Assembly (NCBI GenBank): GCA_964250615.1
Contig: CAXUGM010000011.1
From: Blautia sp900556555
GTDB taxonomy: Bacteria > Bacillota > Clostridia > Lachnospirales > Lachnospiraceae
DNA length: 64,000 bases
Strand: one strand, 5' to 3'
Shown here: one piece after another, positions 35,493 to 43,566 of the stretch
Layout of the letters: each line of letters starts with the position of its first letter
Position numbering within the stretch: position 1 is the first letter of the stretch
Position numbers and translations under genes: made by a program
Notes under the pieces: model-generated
What the model saw: the letters and a program-made list of their open reading frames with translations, nothing else
Told to the model about the DNA's origin: nothing
Database searches by the model: none

Positions 35493-35521
35493 TTTACACA
35501 TCTGCTTTTCTTTCTTATAAT
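35493..35521 (+). promoter_or_regulatory. Promoter of the 88-residue hypothetical gene
   Basis: TTTACA (35493-35498), 17-bp spacer, perfect TATAAT (35516-35521), 37 bp before the start codon. Confidence 0.75.
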
Positions 35522-35558
35522 ATTGCATCATAAATATATTTACAGAAAGGATTTTCCT

Positions 35559-35825
35559 ATGTTCCGGTTAATGGGTAATATTTATAAAGATACACATTTG
35601 TTAAAAAGCACTGTAATCTGTGACAATACAAAGTCCACCAGAACCCAAAAGGTCTTTCATTGTCTTGACAGTATCTGTCATGAGTTCGATTTGCCGTCAC
35701 CTATCTGGCTGGATGCTAATATCAAAGATTTCCAGAAATTTTCCAAAGTCCGGTTTAATCAGGATAATTTTATCGAAGTTCTGGATTTTGATTATTTTGA
35801 ACTTCAGATTATTGAAGAAGATTAA
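35559..35825 (+). CDS. Small hypothetical protein
   Basis: 88 residues from the ATG at 35559, preceded by GAAAGGA; an upstream in-frame ATG at 35523 has no ribosome site. No signal peptide or TM helix. It contains CHEFDLPSPIWLDANIKDFQKF, a segment I cannot assign to a named family, although it looks conserved and acidic at the C-terminus (FELQIIEED). It has its own promoter and is followed 14 bp later by the promoter of the HPr-like gene. Confidence 0.65.
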   Translation: MFRLMGNIYKDTHLLKSTVICDNTKSTRTQKVFHCLDSICHEFDLPSPIWLDANIKDFQKFSKVRFNQDNFIEVLDFDYFELQIIEED

Positions 35826-35839
35826 AACGCTTTTTTCCA

Positions 35840-35868
35840 TTGAAATATTAAAGTCTTTGCTATATAAT
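35840..35868 (+). promoter_or_regulatory. Promoter of the HPr-like gene
   Basis: TTGAAA (35840-35845), 17-bp spacer, perfect TATAAT (35863-35868), 45 bp before the ATG at 35914. Confidence 0.75.
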
Positions 35869-35913
35869 TCAGATTGTTTCACATCGTGTTTTCAAAAGAA
35901 AGGATTCTTTAAA

Positions 35914-36165
35914 ATGCAAAAGAAAAATATTGTTGTTTCAAACATTACCGGCAAATATAATCATCTTTTCTCTGAAGTTGTGCGTATTGCATGTCAGTTT
36001 CAGAGTAAAATCATGATCACAGATGGTGAACATCAGGTGAATGCCAAAAGTATAATGGGTGTTATGGCTTTCGGCCTGACTGATAATATGCAGTTTACTG
36101 TAACGGCAGAAGGCAGTGATGAATCTGAAGCAATACAGACTTTAGAATCATTTTTTGCACAGTAA
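35914..36165 (+). CDS. HPr-like protein without the catalytic histidine (Crh-like)
   Basis: 83 residues from the ATG at 35914 (AAAGGA upstream). It aligns with HPr without gaps over the whole length. At position 15 the phosphorylatable His is Tyr (TGKYNHLF in place of SGIHARPA), so it should not relay phosphate in the PTS. The regulatory serine is kept exactly at position 46 (AKSIMGVM). That combination matches Crh of Bacillus, which has Gln15 and acts only in catabolite control through CcpA after Ser46 phosphorylation by HPrK. A Crh-like role is inference; Tyr15 is a direct observation. Confidence 0.85.
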   Translation: MQKKNIVVSNITGKYNHLFSEVVRIACQFQSKIMITDGEHQVNAKSIMGVMAFGLTDNMQFTVTAEGSDESEAIQTLESFFAQ

Positions 36166-36203
36166 TCTCAACACATACTAAAAATAAAGATAGGTAAATG
36201 TAT

Positions 36204-36246
36204 AGCGGCCGGATTCTTTTCTATCTCCGGCCGCTGTATTTTTATG
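36204..36246 (+). terminator. Terminator of the HPr-like gene
   Basis: AGCGGCCGGA (36204-36213) / TCCGGCCGCT (36226-36235) followed by GTATTTTTAT. Its tail overlaps the stop codon of the convergent membrane protein gene. Confidence 0.85.
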
Positions 36247-36943
36247 ATAAAAATTCTTTTACAACATCTTTGACAATATCTGTTTCTTCTTTACTGAGCA
36301 GGTGGCTGTACCTGCTGTCTGCTGCGGCTGCTTCTAAAATCCCCTGCTCAAGCTGCCGCATGGCCTTTTCTCTTTTACCTGAACTTCGGGCATTTTCCAT
36401 CGGAATAATTTTCGTTGCCTCCGGCTCTTTATAACGGTTCTCAATATAATCCAGAAGATTTGTCTCGATTTCTTCCTCCTGATATCCTGTTCCTATAAAA
36501 AGCCGCACTCCAAGAAGCACAATTTCCATACAAATACCTGTCAGCAAAACCACACTGGCTGCCGGAAGAGTTCCGCCTGCCAATGGTATCGGAAAGGTCT
36601 CGATTCCTCTTTGATATACGATAAACAGACTCATTGCCATCAATAAAAAAGAGAGGATAAAAGTGCCCCAGGAAATGCCCTTCATCTGGCGTATATTCCA
36701 GGGTCCTATCTTTCGTCCTCTCATACGTTTGATCACATAAACCGGCGGGTTGTGTATCTCCGTATTCTCTTTTACTGATTTTTCATATTCCTGCACGAAA
36801 CCAGCCATCCAGCGGTTTCTGGCTTCTGACGGGTGTTTTAAATCTTTTAATACATTCCGGTTGCTTTTGTAAACTGCCAGCATACTTATGAGACACAAAA
36901 TCCCCATAAAACAGGCACCATAATAAAAAACAAGGTGTTCCAT
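36242..36943 (-). CDS. Hypothetical membrane protein
   Basis: 233 residues from the ATG at 36943 (GAGGAGG 5 nt upstream); the frame continues to 37021 without a ribosome site. Three hydrophobic segments: ~5-25, ~90-110 and ~122-147. A cytoplasmic-looking C-terminal region of ~80 residues is helical and charged (EQGILEAAAADSRYSHLLSKEE). No family recognised. It converges with the HPr-like gene and lies downstream of the nucleosidase gene on the same strand. Confidence 0.7.
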   Translation of the reverse strand: MEHLVFYYGACFMGILCLISMLAVYKSNRNVLKDLKHPSEARNRWMAGFVQEYEKSVKENTEIHNPPVYVIKRMRGRKIGPWNIRQMKGISWGTFILSFLLMAMSLFIVYQRGIETFPIPLAGGTLPAASVVLLTGICMEIVLLGVRLFIGTGYQEEEIETNLLDYIENRYKEPEATKIIPMENARSSGKREKAMRQLEQGILEAAAADSRYSHLLSKEETDIVKDVVKEFLS

Positions 36944-37093
36944 AAGTTCCTCCTCATATCCGGCGGACAGCACTGCCTGTCCTTCCTTATTCTGATTCTG
37001 ACAATAGAGGCCCATGGGCATACCTGCTATTGTCTATGGAACTATTATATAGCACCCTATGCTGTTTGAAAACAAAAATCGTGCGACAAATTC

Positions 37094-37792
37094 TTACAGA
37101 ACTTTCATCATATTCTCTACCAGGTTTACCGTGTGGCGGATTGCTTCTCTTTCAAAAGTAGGATAATCTACATGGGCACTGTCATCTGCCTTATCTGAAA
37201 TGGCACGGATTACCAGATAAGGAATCTTGTTTAAATAAGCTGCCTGGCCGATGGCTGCTCCTTCCATTTCTGTGCAGTAAGCCTGGGTATTGGCAATAAT
37301 CTTATCCTTTGTCTCTTTGTCTGCTACAAACTGATCTCCGCTGGCTACTCTGCCCTCAAATACCTGAATCTCAGGGTTTACTTCACGGCAGACTTTTAAA
37401 GCGGCTGCTCTTAAAGCTTCATCTGCCGGGAAAGTCAGAGTATCCATGCGTGGAATCTGTCCCAGTGGATACCCAAATTCTCTTGCATCTACGTCATGCT
37501 GCATGGTATCTGTAGAAAGAACAATATCTCCGATATTGATTTCTGCCTTCAGAGACCCTGCCACACCAGTGTTAATTACTGCTTCCACCTGAAATAAATC
37601 TGCCAGAATCTGGGTACAGATACCTGCGTTTACTTTTCCGATACCGGAACGTACTACAACTGCTGGATGTCCGCCTAAAGTTCCTTTGTAAAACTCCATT
37701 CCTGCTTTTTCCAATACTGTCACATCAGACATTTTTTCTTTTAAAATCGCCACTTCTTCTTCCATGGCACCGATAATTCCTATGGTATTCAT
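37094..37792 (-). CDS. mtnN: 5'-methylthioadenosine/S-adenosylhomocysteine nucleosidase
   Basis: 232 residues, normal length. IGIIGAMEEEVAIL (~4-17) holds the catalytic glutamate, VVVRSGIGKVNAG (~45-57) the phosphate/ribose loop, and EMEGAAIGQAAYLN and ISDKADDSAH (~194-203) the substrate-binding Glu and catalytic Asp. It cleaves methylthioadenosine and S-adenosylhomocysteine, releasing adenine, as part of methionine salvage and the supply of AI-2 precursor. No luxS is nearby. Confidence 0.96.
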   Translation of the reverse strand: MNTIGIIGAMEEEVAILKEKMSDVTVLEKAGMEFYKGTLGGHPAVVVRSGIGKVNAGICTQILADLFQVEAVINTGVAGSLKAEINIGDIVLSTDTMQHDVDAREFGYPLGQIPRMDTLTFPADEALRAAALKVCREVNPEIQVFEGRVASGDQFVADKETKDKIIANTQAYCTEMEGAAIGQAAYLNKIPYLVIRAISDKADDSAHVDYPTFEREAIRHTVNLVENMMKVL

Positions 37793-37966
37793 AAAATATT
37801 TACCTCTCTCTGCGTATTCAGTCAGTGTTTCTTACCTTACACCTGTTTTTCATTTTACACTGTTTTCCTGATTCTGGCTACTGTATTCTGCTTTCAACCG
37901 CTTTACTTTTCTTCAGATTGCATGCTATAATGCTTTGGGAAATCATTTCACAAAGGAGGCTATTAA

Positions 37967-38212
37967 ATGAACGTATATAAAACAAGAGGCGTTTGCTCCC
38001 GTTCTATTGAATTCGAACTGGATGGCGACACCATCAAATATGTAAAATTCAACGGCGGATGCAATGGAAATACCAAAGGTATTGCCAGCCTGGTACAGGG
38101 TATGAAAGTGGATGAAGTCATCAAACGCTTAAAAGGAACTGACTGCGGCGGAAGAGGCACTTCCTGTCCGGATCAGCTTGCAAAAGCTCTGGAAGCAGCG
38201 AAAGCTCAGTAA
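37967..38212 (+). CDS. TSCPD domain protein (TIGR03905 family)
   Basis: 81 residues, the TSCPD module as a stand-alone protein. Four conserved cysteines: VCSRSIEF (~9-16), GGCNGNTKG (~30-38), DCGGRGTSCPDQLAKAL (~59-75), the last giving the family its name. In other proteins the module follows B12-dependent ribonucleotide reductase and probably binds metal. AAGGAGG precedes the ATG. Function as a free protein is not known. Confidence 0.88.
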   Translation: MNVYKTRGVCSRSIEFELDGDTIKYVKFNGGCNGNTKGIASLVQGMKVDEVIKRLKGTDCGGRGTSCPDQLAKALEAAKAQ

Positions 38213-38238
38213 TTCAATGTATTTTCAAAGCCAGAAGG

Positions 38239-38284
38239 AAGTAGGCTGGAATTCGTAATTTTCTCGTTCCAGCCTACTTTTTTG
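38239..38284 (+). terminator. Terminator of the TSCPD gene
   Basis: AAGTAGGCTGGAA (38239-38251) / TTCCAGCCTACTT (38267-38279) with a 15-nt loop and a following run of T. Confidence 0.9.
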
Positions 38285-38444
38285 TGTCTCAAATAGGTTG
38301 GATTACATGTTTGTTTCATACAAGCTTACTTTTTTCTGCCTGAAAAATGTAGGCTAAAAATCACAAAATAACATTTTCAACCGAAAAAGCATGGAAATAC
38401 GGTTTCAGCCTCTACCTGAATGTCATATTAGAGGTTTAAGTTAC
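38285..38444. other. Spacer with decayed inverted repeats
   Basis: 160 bp with no ORF. Imperfect copies of the TAGGCT motif of the preceding terminator recur (TAGGTTGGA near 38293, GTAGGCTAAAAA near 38350, CAGCCTCTACC near 38406). On the minus strand GTAGAGGCTGAAACCG and CGGTTG..AGCCTAC could fold as an imperfect terminator-like structure for the following minus-strand gene. Confidence 0.35.
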
Positions 38445-41400
38445 TTATAAGAAATCAAACAAACTCATCTGTTCTGCTTCTTCTGTATTCTGTTTTTTCC
38501 CAACTTTCTCCCAGATGATATCTTTTTGGGGCAATTCTGAAAGAAATACCGATGGCTGGCCTGCGTGGGTAAGAATCAGTTCTTCCTTTGCTCTGGTCAT
38601 TCCCACATAAAAAAGTCTCCGTTCTTCTTCTATATCAACCGGTGTTTTCCCATTTTCCAGAGGAATCTTTCCTTCTTCTGCCCCTGCAAGGAAAATCAGC
38701 GGAAATTCCAGGCCTTTGGAGGCATGAAGGGTCATAAGCGTAACAGCATCTGCCTTATAGTTTTTTCCTCCGCACCGCATCAAATCGCCTTCTTCGCCTA
38801 AAGAAAGACTGTCGAAAAACTCTTCTGTAGTTTTGTAACACAACGCCATATGTTCCAGTCCATCCATAACCTTATTCTCTTTTAAGTCCATTACCTCCCG
38901 CCATTTCTGAATCAGCTTTACCGGCTTACTCCGTTTTAAAAGGGGCAGGAAGGTTTCTTTTGCAGTTTCATAAATCTCTGAGGTTAAAATATTTTCTGGA
39001 AGATTCCACAAAAGCTTGAATGCGAACCCTCTGGCAAGCAAATCTGTTTCATCAAGAATACTTCTAAAGAAGCAGACGGTTCCCCTCACCTCCGGCTCCA
39101 GAAGAAAATCTTCCCTTCCCGAAATCACATAGGGAATCCCCTCTCTTTGCAGGCAAGTCTCCAATATCCTTGCCTGTCTATGGGTACGATAAAGAATTCC
39201 AATATCCTCAAAACCTCTCTGGCTGCGTTCCGATTCTCTGGCAAATCCATGAACTGTATCCAACATATCCATGCCACCAACCTGACGGTTAATCTCCTTT
39301 GCAATAAAAACAGCTTCTGCCATATCCCCGGATGCTTCCACAACCCGAACCGGACTTCCATCATGACAAAAAGCATGCAGAACTCTGTCCTCTCCCTGAT
39401 TGTGTTCGATGACCGACATAGCACTGTCTACAATGGCTACTGTGGAACGATAATTTTCTGTAAGGCGGATCACCTCCGCATGAGGATAATCTTTTTGTAA
39501 GGATGAAAAACAGGCCGCATCAGAACCACGGAATCCATAAATAGACTGATCCGGGTCTCCAATGACAAACAATTCCCTGCCAGACTGACTCCAAAGCTGT
39601 ATGAGTCTGTACTGGATTGGACTGATATCCTGAAACTCATCTACCAAAAGATAATGAAAATTTGAAAGCTCCGGAACTTTCTCTTCTTCCAGCAATTTCA
39701 CGGTCTCTATAAGAATATCATCAAAATCCATTGCACCTTTTTCTTTCAGCAGATTCTGATAATAGAAAAATGTGGTATCTGGCACAGGATCCCCGGTTTC
39801 CTGTATCTTGCCAAGCTTCCACAGGGAACATACCTGCAAAAATTCAGACGCACTTATCTTCAACTGGAACTCCCGGATGGTTTGTTCTGCCAGCTCCCTG
39901 GCAAGCATGGTATCTGCTATAGTAAATCTGACTCCCTGCTTTCTGAGCAGTTCTATACAAATCCCATGAAACGTGCCTATCTGAATCTGACGCACCGCCT
40001 GCTTCTTTCCGATTTCTTTCTGGAGACGCTGCTGCATCTCCTTTGCTGCTTTGTTGGTAAAAGTCACTGCTGTTATTTCAGATGGCTTTACTTTTCGGTA
40101 ATTTAGCAAATACAGAATCTTAGAAATCAATGTTTTCGTTTTTCCTGTTCCCGGACCTGCAATTACTGCTGTCACCGATTCAATGGACTCAACGGCTTGC
40201 TTCTGTCCAATGTTTAATTCCGGCTTTTTCTTAGATACCGGTGCTTCTGAAACCTCTTCTGCATCTATAGGTTTGTTAGCAAATACCGGCTCTTGTCTCC
40301 CAGATTTCTGCTCCTGTTTTTCCTGTATTCCCAGTGTGTCAAAAAAGCTGATCTGTCCCTGTGTTTCTTCCAGTTCTGACGGTTCAAACAGCATAATGGT
40401 TCCATACTCCCCATCAAAACCAGGAATTCTCTGTACTTCACCATTTCTGAGACGACGGATAGCTTCTGCCATCATAGTGCCTGCCTGTTTCTGGATTTCT
40501 TCCTCTGGAACTTCCCGGAGAATCTCAAATTCTGTTCCAAGTCCACACAACATCTCTTCATATTGTCTCTGTACCTTCACGCTGGAGGAGGAATGTCCCG
40601 TGACCTCCGCAATGATTTCCGGCAGCGGAATCAAACTTTCATAGGCTTTTGCCTGAGGGCGTACATAACCCTCCGGCCTGTCCGCAAGAGCTTCCACCCT
40701 ATGCTCAACCCCTATGGTAATTTTCTTTCCACACACCGGGCATCTGCCGCCATATGCTTGTGTCTGGGCAGGGTTCAGACAGAGATGACATTTCCGGTGC
40801 CCGTCATAATGATATTTCCCTTCTTCCGGGAAAAATTCGATGGTTCCATAAAGCCCTTCTCCCGTCTGAACCGCCTGTTCAAGCCCCTGATAAGACAATT
40901 CCATATCCATAAGATTTGCTTCGCGGCCTAGCTTCCCAGGGGAATGTGCATCTGAGTTGGAAATCAACTGATACCGGTCCAGGTTTGAAACTCTCCAATT
41001 CATAGCCGGGTCTGAGGAGAGCCCGGTTTCGACAGCATGAATGTATCCTGTTAAATCTTCAAAACATTCTTCCACAGAATCAAATCCCGAAAACGCACCA
41101 AACATAGCAAAATGAGGAGTCCAGATGTGTGCTGGTACATAAATCCCTTCCGGTGTGGTTTCCAGCATAATCTCTAACAAGTCTTTACAGTCCAACCCAA
41201 GAATCGGCCTGCCATCAGAATGGATATTCCCTATGGTTTCCAGCCGGGCAGCCAGCATGTCAGCCTCTTCCAGTCCCGGAAGAATCAGCAGGCTATGCAC
41301 TTTTCTGGTCTTATCTCCTTTTTTATAGATGGAGCTGATTTCCCCGGTAACAACAAAACGGGGCTCTATGTAATCTGGCGTTGTCTTGTCCTGAATCTGA

Positions 41401-41606
41401 TATTCCTTTTTTAAACGGTAAAGACCGTCTTCTGCTGGTTCCAGCTTTTCCTTTAACTCTTCTCTCCAGGCTGGATGCGTGAAATCACCGGTTCCAAGAA
41501 TGTGAATCCCCTTTTTCCTGGCCCACAGTTCCAGATGCTCCGGATCACCTTCCTTGCTGGTGGCACGGGAAAAACGGGAATGTATGTGTAAATCTGATAT
41601 AAACAT
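38445..41606 (-). CDS. EndoQ-like PHP nuclease fused to a UvrD/PcrA helicase
   Basis: 1053 residues, two enzymes in one chain. Residues ~1-250 are a PHP phosphoesterase domain (SDLHIHSRFSRATS, ~4-17; GTGDFTHP, ~38-45; TGEISSIYK, ~87-95; ISNSDAHSPGKLG, ~215-227). A four-cysteine zinc module follows (CHLC 273-276, CPVC 289-292), then the block ending EYGTIMLFEPS (~400-410): the layout of endonuclease Q, which nicks DNA 5' to deaminated bases. After a linker (~415-462) comes a UvrD helicase: Walker A AGPGTGKTKTL (~483-493), LLVDEFQDISPIQYRLIQLW, DPDQSIYGFRGSD, and VTLMTLHASKGLEFPLIFLAG near the end. It probably couples lesion nicking to unwinding. Confidence 0.88.
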   Translation of the reverse strand: MFISDLHIHSRFSRATSKEGDPEHLELWARKKGIHILGTGDFTHPAWREELKEKLEPAEDGLYRLKKEYQIQDKTTPDYIEPRFVVTGEISSIYKKGDKTRKVHSLLILPGLEEADMLAARLETIGNIHSDGRPILGLDCKDLLEIMLETTPEGIYVPAHIWTPHFAMFGAFSGFDSVEECFEDLTGYIHAVETGLSSDPAMNWRVSNLDRYQLISNSDAHSPGKLGREANLMDMELSYQGLEQAVQTGEGLYGTIEFFPEEGKYHYDGHRKCHLCLNPAQTQAYGGRCPVCGKKITIGVEHRVEALADRPEGYVRPQAKAYESLIPLPEIIAEVTGHSSSSVKVQRQYEEMLCGLGTEFEILREVPEEEIQKQAGTMMAEAIRRLRNGEVQRIPGFDGEYGTIMLFEPSELEETQGQISFFDTLGIQEKQEQKSGRQEPVFANKPIDAEEVSEAPVSKKKPELNIGQKQAVESIESVTAVIAGPGTGKTKTLISKILYLLNYRKVKPSEITAVTFTNKAAKEMQQRLQKEIGKKQAVRQIQIGTFHGICIELLRKQGVRFTIADTMLARELAEQTIREFQLKISASEFLQVCSLWKLGKIQETGDPVPDTTFFYYQNLLKEKGAMDFDDILIETVKLLEEEKVPELSNFHYLLVDEFQDISPIQYRLIQLWSQSGRELFVIGDPDQSIYGFRGSDAACFSSLQKDYPHAEVIRLTENYRSTVAIVDSAMSVIEHNQGEDRVLHAFCHDGSPVRVVEASGDMAEAVFIAKEINRQVGGMDMLDTVHGFARESERSQRGFEDIGILYRTHRQARILETCLQREGIPYVISGREDFLLEPEVRGTVCFFRSILDETDLLARGFAFKLLWNLPENILTSEIYETAKETFLPLLKRSKPVKLIQKWREVMDLKENKVMDGLEHMALCYKTTEEFFDSLSLGEEGDLMRCGGKNYKADAVTLMTLHASKGLEFPLIFLAGAEEGKIPLENGKTPVDIEEERRLFYVGMTRAKEELILTHAGQPSVFLSELPQKDIIWEKVGKKQNTEEAEQMSLFDFL

Positions 41607-41703
41607 TTTCTAATCCTCCGTAAAGCTTACAAAATACAGCCATATGGCCGACTCTACGGATTATTATACACCTGTTTCAGGGAAAATATATGTATTTTTC
41701 TGT
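41607..41703. other. Spacer upstream of the EndoQ-UvrD gene
   Basis: About 100 bp with no ORF; a short inverted repeat CTGTTTCAGGG/AAAAT is visible near 41672-41690. Nothing further recognised. Confidence 0.3.
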
Positions 41704-41914
41704 TTATAACATGCATATGTACTGTTCCAAGACAGAATTTGCCCATCTGCGAAATTCTACGCCACATTTTGATTTTACACGGTAACCTACGGAGATGATA
41801 ACATCCAGACTATAAAATGCTACCGACTTATCTGAATTTGCAATATGCAAAAAATGCAAATTGCTTTTTCTTCCATGGTTCTTAGAGGAATCCCCATATG
41901 CACCGCATTTTGTA
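41704..41914 (-). pseudogene. Remnant of a RhuM-family (virulence RhuM-like) gene
   Basis: The minus strand reads an uninterrupted frame of ~60 codons ending at a stop at 41704, without a start: ...YGDSSKNHGRKSNL...SVAFYSLDVIISVGYRVKS, then EFRRWANSVLEQYI. The block LDVIISVGYRVKSK-x-G-x-EFRRWA is the core of the RhuM family, found in prophages and genomic islands. Only the central part survives; N- and C-terminal parts are gone, so it is a decayed copy. Confidence 0.65.
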
Positions 41915-41930
41915 TAATTTTATTTAGAAA

Positions 41931-41961
41931 ATTAAAAGGGGACTATCTATCCCGATAGCCC
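41931..41961 (-). terminator. Terminator downstream of the Rpn-type nuclease gene
   Basis: Minus-strand hairpin GGGGCTATC (41953-41961) / GATAGTCCCC (41939-41948) followed by TTTTAATTTT. Confidence 0.7.
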
Positions 41962-41975
41962 CTCAACAAGTTTGA
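41960..41975. repeat. Inverted repeat, left copy
   Basis: CCCTCAACAAGTTTGA, the exact reverse complement of 43450-43465. The pair brackets the Rpn-type nuclease gene over 1.5 kb. A related direct copy, CCCCTCAACAGGTTTTG, lies at 43526-43542. Confidence 0.6.
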
Positions 41976-42049
41976 CTAACCCTCAAAAACTTTAAACATC
42001 CGAGTTTTCCCAATTATACTTTTACACATATTCTGGAAAATCATTCACC

Positions 42050-43133
42050 CTATACCGTTTGCTCATCTGCCAGCTTCTGAACCTCTTCCAAAGGCAAATC
42101 GGTCATCTCTGCGATTTCTTCTACTGAATCACGCCCTCTTGCCAGCATCTTCAGAGCGGTACTCACTGCTTTGTTATAAGTAGCTTCAACAGCAGCTTTT
42201 TCGGCAGCTTCATTTCTCATCTCTTCTAAAAGTCTACACATCTGGTTTTGGCCTCCTTCTCTCTCTTTTAAGTATCTGACTTCTTCTGCAAGTATGGGAT
42301 TCACCATATCTTTTGCATCTTTGCAGTTAAAGTCNNNNNNNNNNNNNNNNNNNNNNNNNNNNNNNNNNNNNNNNNNNNNNNNNNNNNNNNNNNNNNNNNN
42401 NNNNNNNNNNNNNNNNNNNNNNNNNNNNNNNTCCATAATTTTTCCATCCACATCCTCTGCCTGGATATCTAATTTTATGGAACGTTTTGTTGCATTTTTA
42501 TATTCTACTTTCTCTCTCTTTTAAGTATCTGACTTCTTCTGCAAGTATGGGATTCACCATATCTTTTGCATCTTTGCAGTTAAAGTCATGCATCAAACTT
42601 CCTACAGGATGTTCCAAATTTCTATACTCTCCATTCACATATATGATATGGGCTCCATCACCGAACAATGCATTATCCATCTCAGTAATTTTTCTTTCGA
42701 TATGATACAGTGGAATCCCCATACCGAATTTATCATTCTCTGTAATGAAGATCACATAGGTATCAACTAAATCTTCAAAATCCTCTCCTTTTCTGAGCAG
42801 TGTCCGGTCTATCATGCTACTGTGAAATCTTGCTCTTTTCACTTCTGATCCCCTGTCGGAACGCTGGATTTCGATATCCATAATTTTTCCATCCACATCC
42901 TCTGCCTGGATATCTAATTTTATGGAACGTTTTGTTGCATTTTTATATTCTACTTGTGCCTTTGTAGATTTTACTTTGATATCATCACGCTCTAGAATCG
43001 TACTTAGGATATACTCAACTGCTTCAATCTTTCCATCCAGAGCTTCTGAAAAAAAGTCATCATCCATCAGGCGAAGTTCTTTTATCCTTTGTAAATCGTT
43101 TTCATTTGTTACATTCCGTTTTGTTTCCTGCAC
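42050..43133 (-). pseudogene. Rpn-type PD-(D/E)XK nuclease (transposase_31-like), duplicated and gapped
   Basis: The intact start (MQETKRNVTNEND at 43133) reads through a PD-(D/E)XK core (IKLDIQAEDVDGKIMDIEIQ-like, ~72-91; the Asp and the ExQ are the nuclease signature) for 211 residues, then a repeat of an internal segment begins out of frame (stop at 42498). After a 97-N gap the true C-terminus appears (VEEIAEMTDLPLEEVQKLAD, ending at 42050). The repeated parts are 42432-42510 against 42879-42953 and 42257-42334 against 42511-42588. Rpn proteins are recombination-promoting nucleases, often multicopy. An original gene of about 290 residues is likely, and the duplication may be an assembly artefact. 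Confidence 0.75.
42335..42431. other. Assembly gap (97 N)
   Basis: A run of 97 undetermined bases inside the duplicated nuclease gene. Identical sequences on both sides of the gap occur again within 500 bp, which suggests two contig ends that overlap rather than a real spacer. Confidence 0.98.
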
Positions 43134-43172
43134 ATTAACACCTCGCTTCTTTGTAATTGATTGCGTGATATC

Positions 43173-43275
43173 TTATGTACTTTCAATGATTTCTTCTGAT
43201 GGTATTTTCTCCGGAATGTCAAATTTCCACGCATATTTCTCTTCTGTAGAAACAGATGTTCTTTTTTGAATCACC
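43173..43275 (-). pseudogene. Short coding-like fragment
   Basis: Minus-strand frame of ~33 codons without a start, QKRTSVSTEEKYAWKFDIP and then EKIPSEEIIEST, ending at a stop at 43173 just upstream of the nuclease gene. The composition looks protein-like, but I cannot name a family; it is probably the tail of a lost gene. Confidence 0.3.
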
Positions 43276-43487
43276 TTCCCTTATAGTTCTGATATCTTTA
43301 CATCAAATTTCTATAATTTCATTATAATAGATGAGCCTGGAAAGAAGCAACCTTGATTTTCTGTTGCAAAAAAATTTGACAAAGCTACCAAAAACATTAT
43401 AGACTAAAAATCTTAAAATAACTTTTATAGCCTAATTCAAATCGGGTAATCAAACTTGTTGAGGGTTCTTCATGAGTTTTTTTAATA
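43276..43487. other. Spacer with a plus-strand promoter-like pair and an inverted repeat copy
   Basis: No ORF. TTGACA (near 43376) with TATAGA 16 bp later is a fair plus-strand promoter with nothing obvious to transcribe. TCAAACTTGTTGAGGG at 43450-43465 is the right copy of the inverted repeat at 41960-41975, followed by TTCTTCATGAGTTTTTTT, which could end a short RNA. Confidence 0.35.
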
Positions 43488-43516
43488 TACAAAAGGATCT
43501 GGCTTCTGCCAGACCC
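43488..43516 (-). terminator. Terminator of the foldase-like lipoprotein gene
   Basis: Minus-strand hairpin GGTCTGGC / GCCAGATCC with loop AGAA, followed by TTTTGTATATT. Confidence 0.75.
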
Positions 43517-43566
43517 TCATCTTTGCCCCTCAACAGGTTTTGCAACCCCTCAGGAGTTTTTATTTC

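Noticed and set aside
42432..42953. Reading the two nuclease segments as two real genes
   Set aside because: Both are partial and share repeated pieces around an N gap; one damaged or misassembled gene explains the data better.
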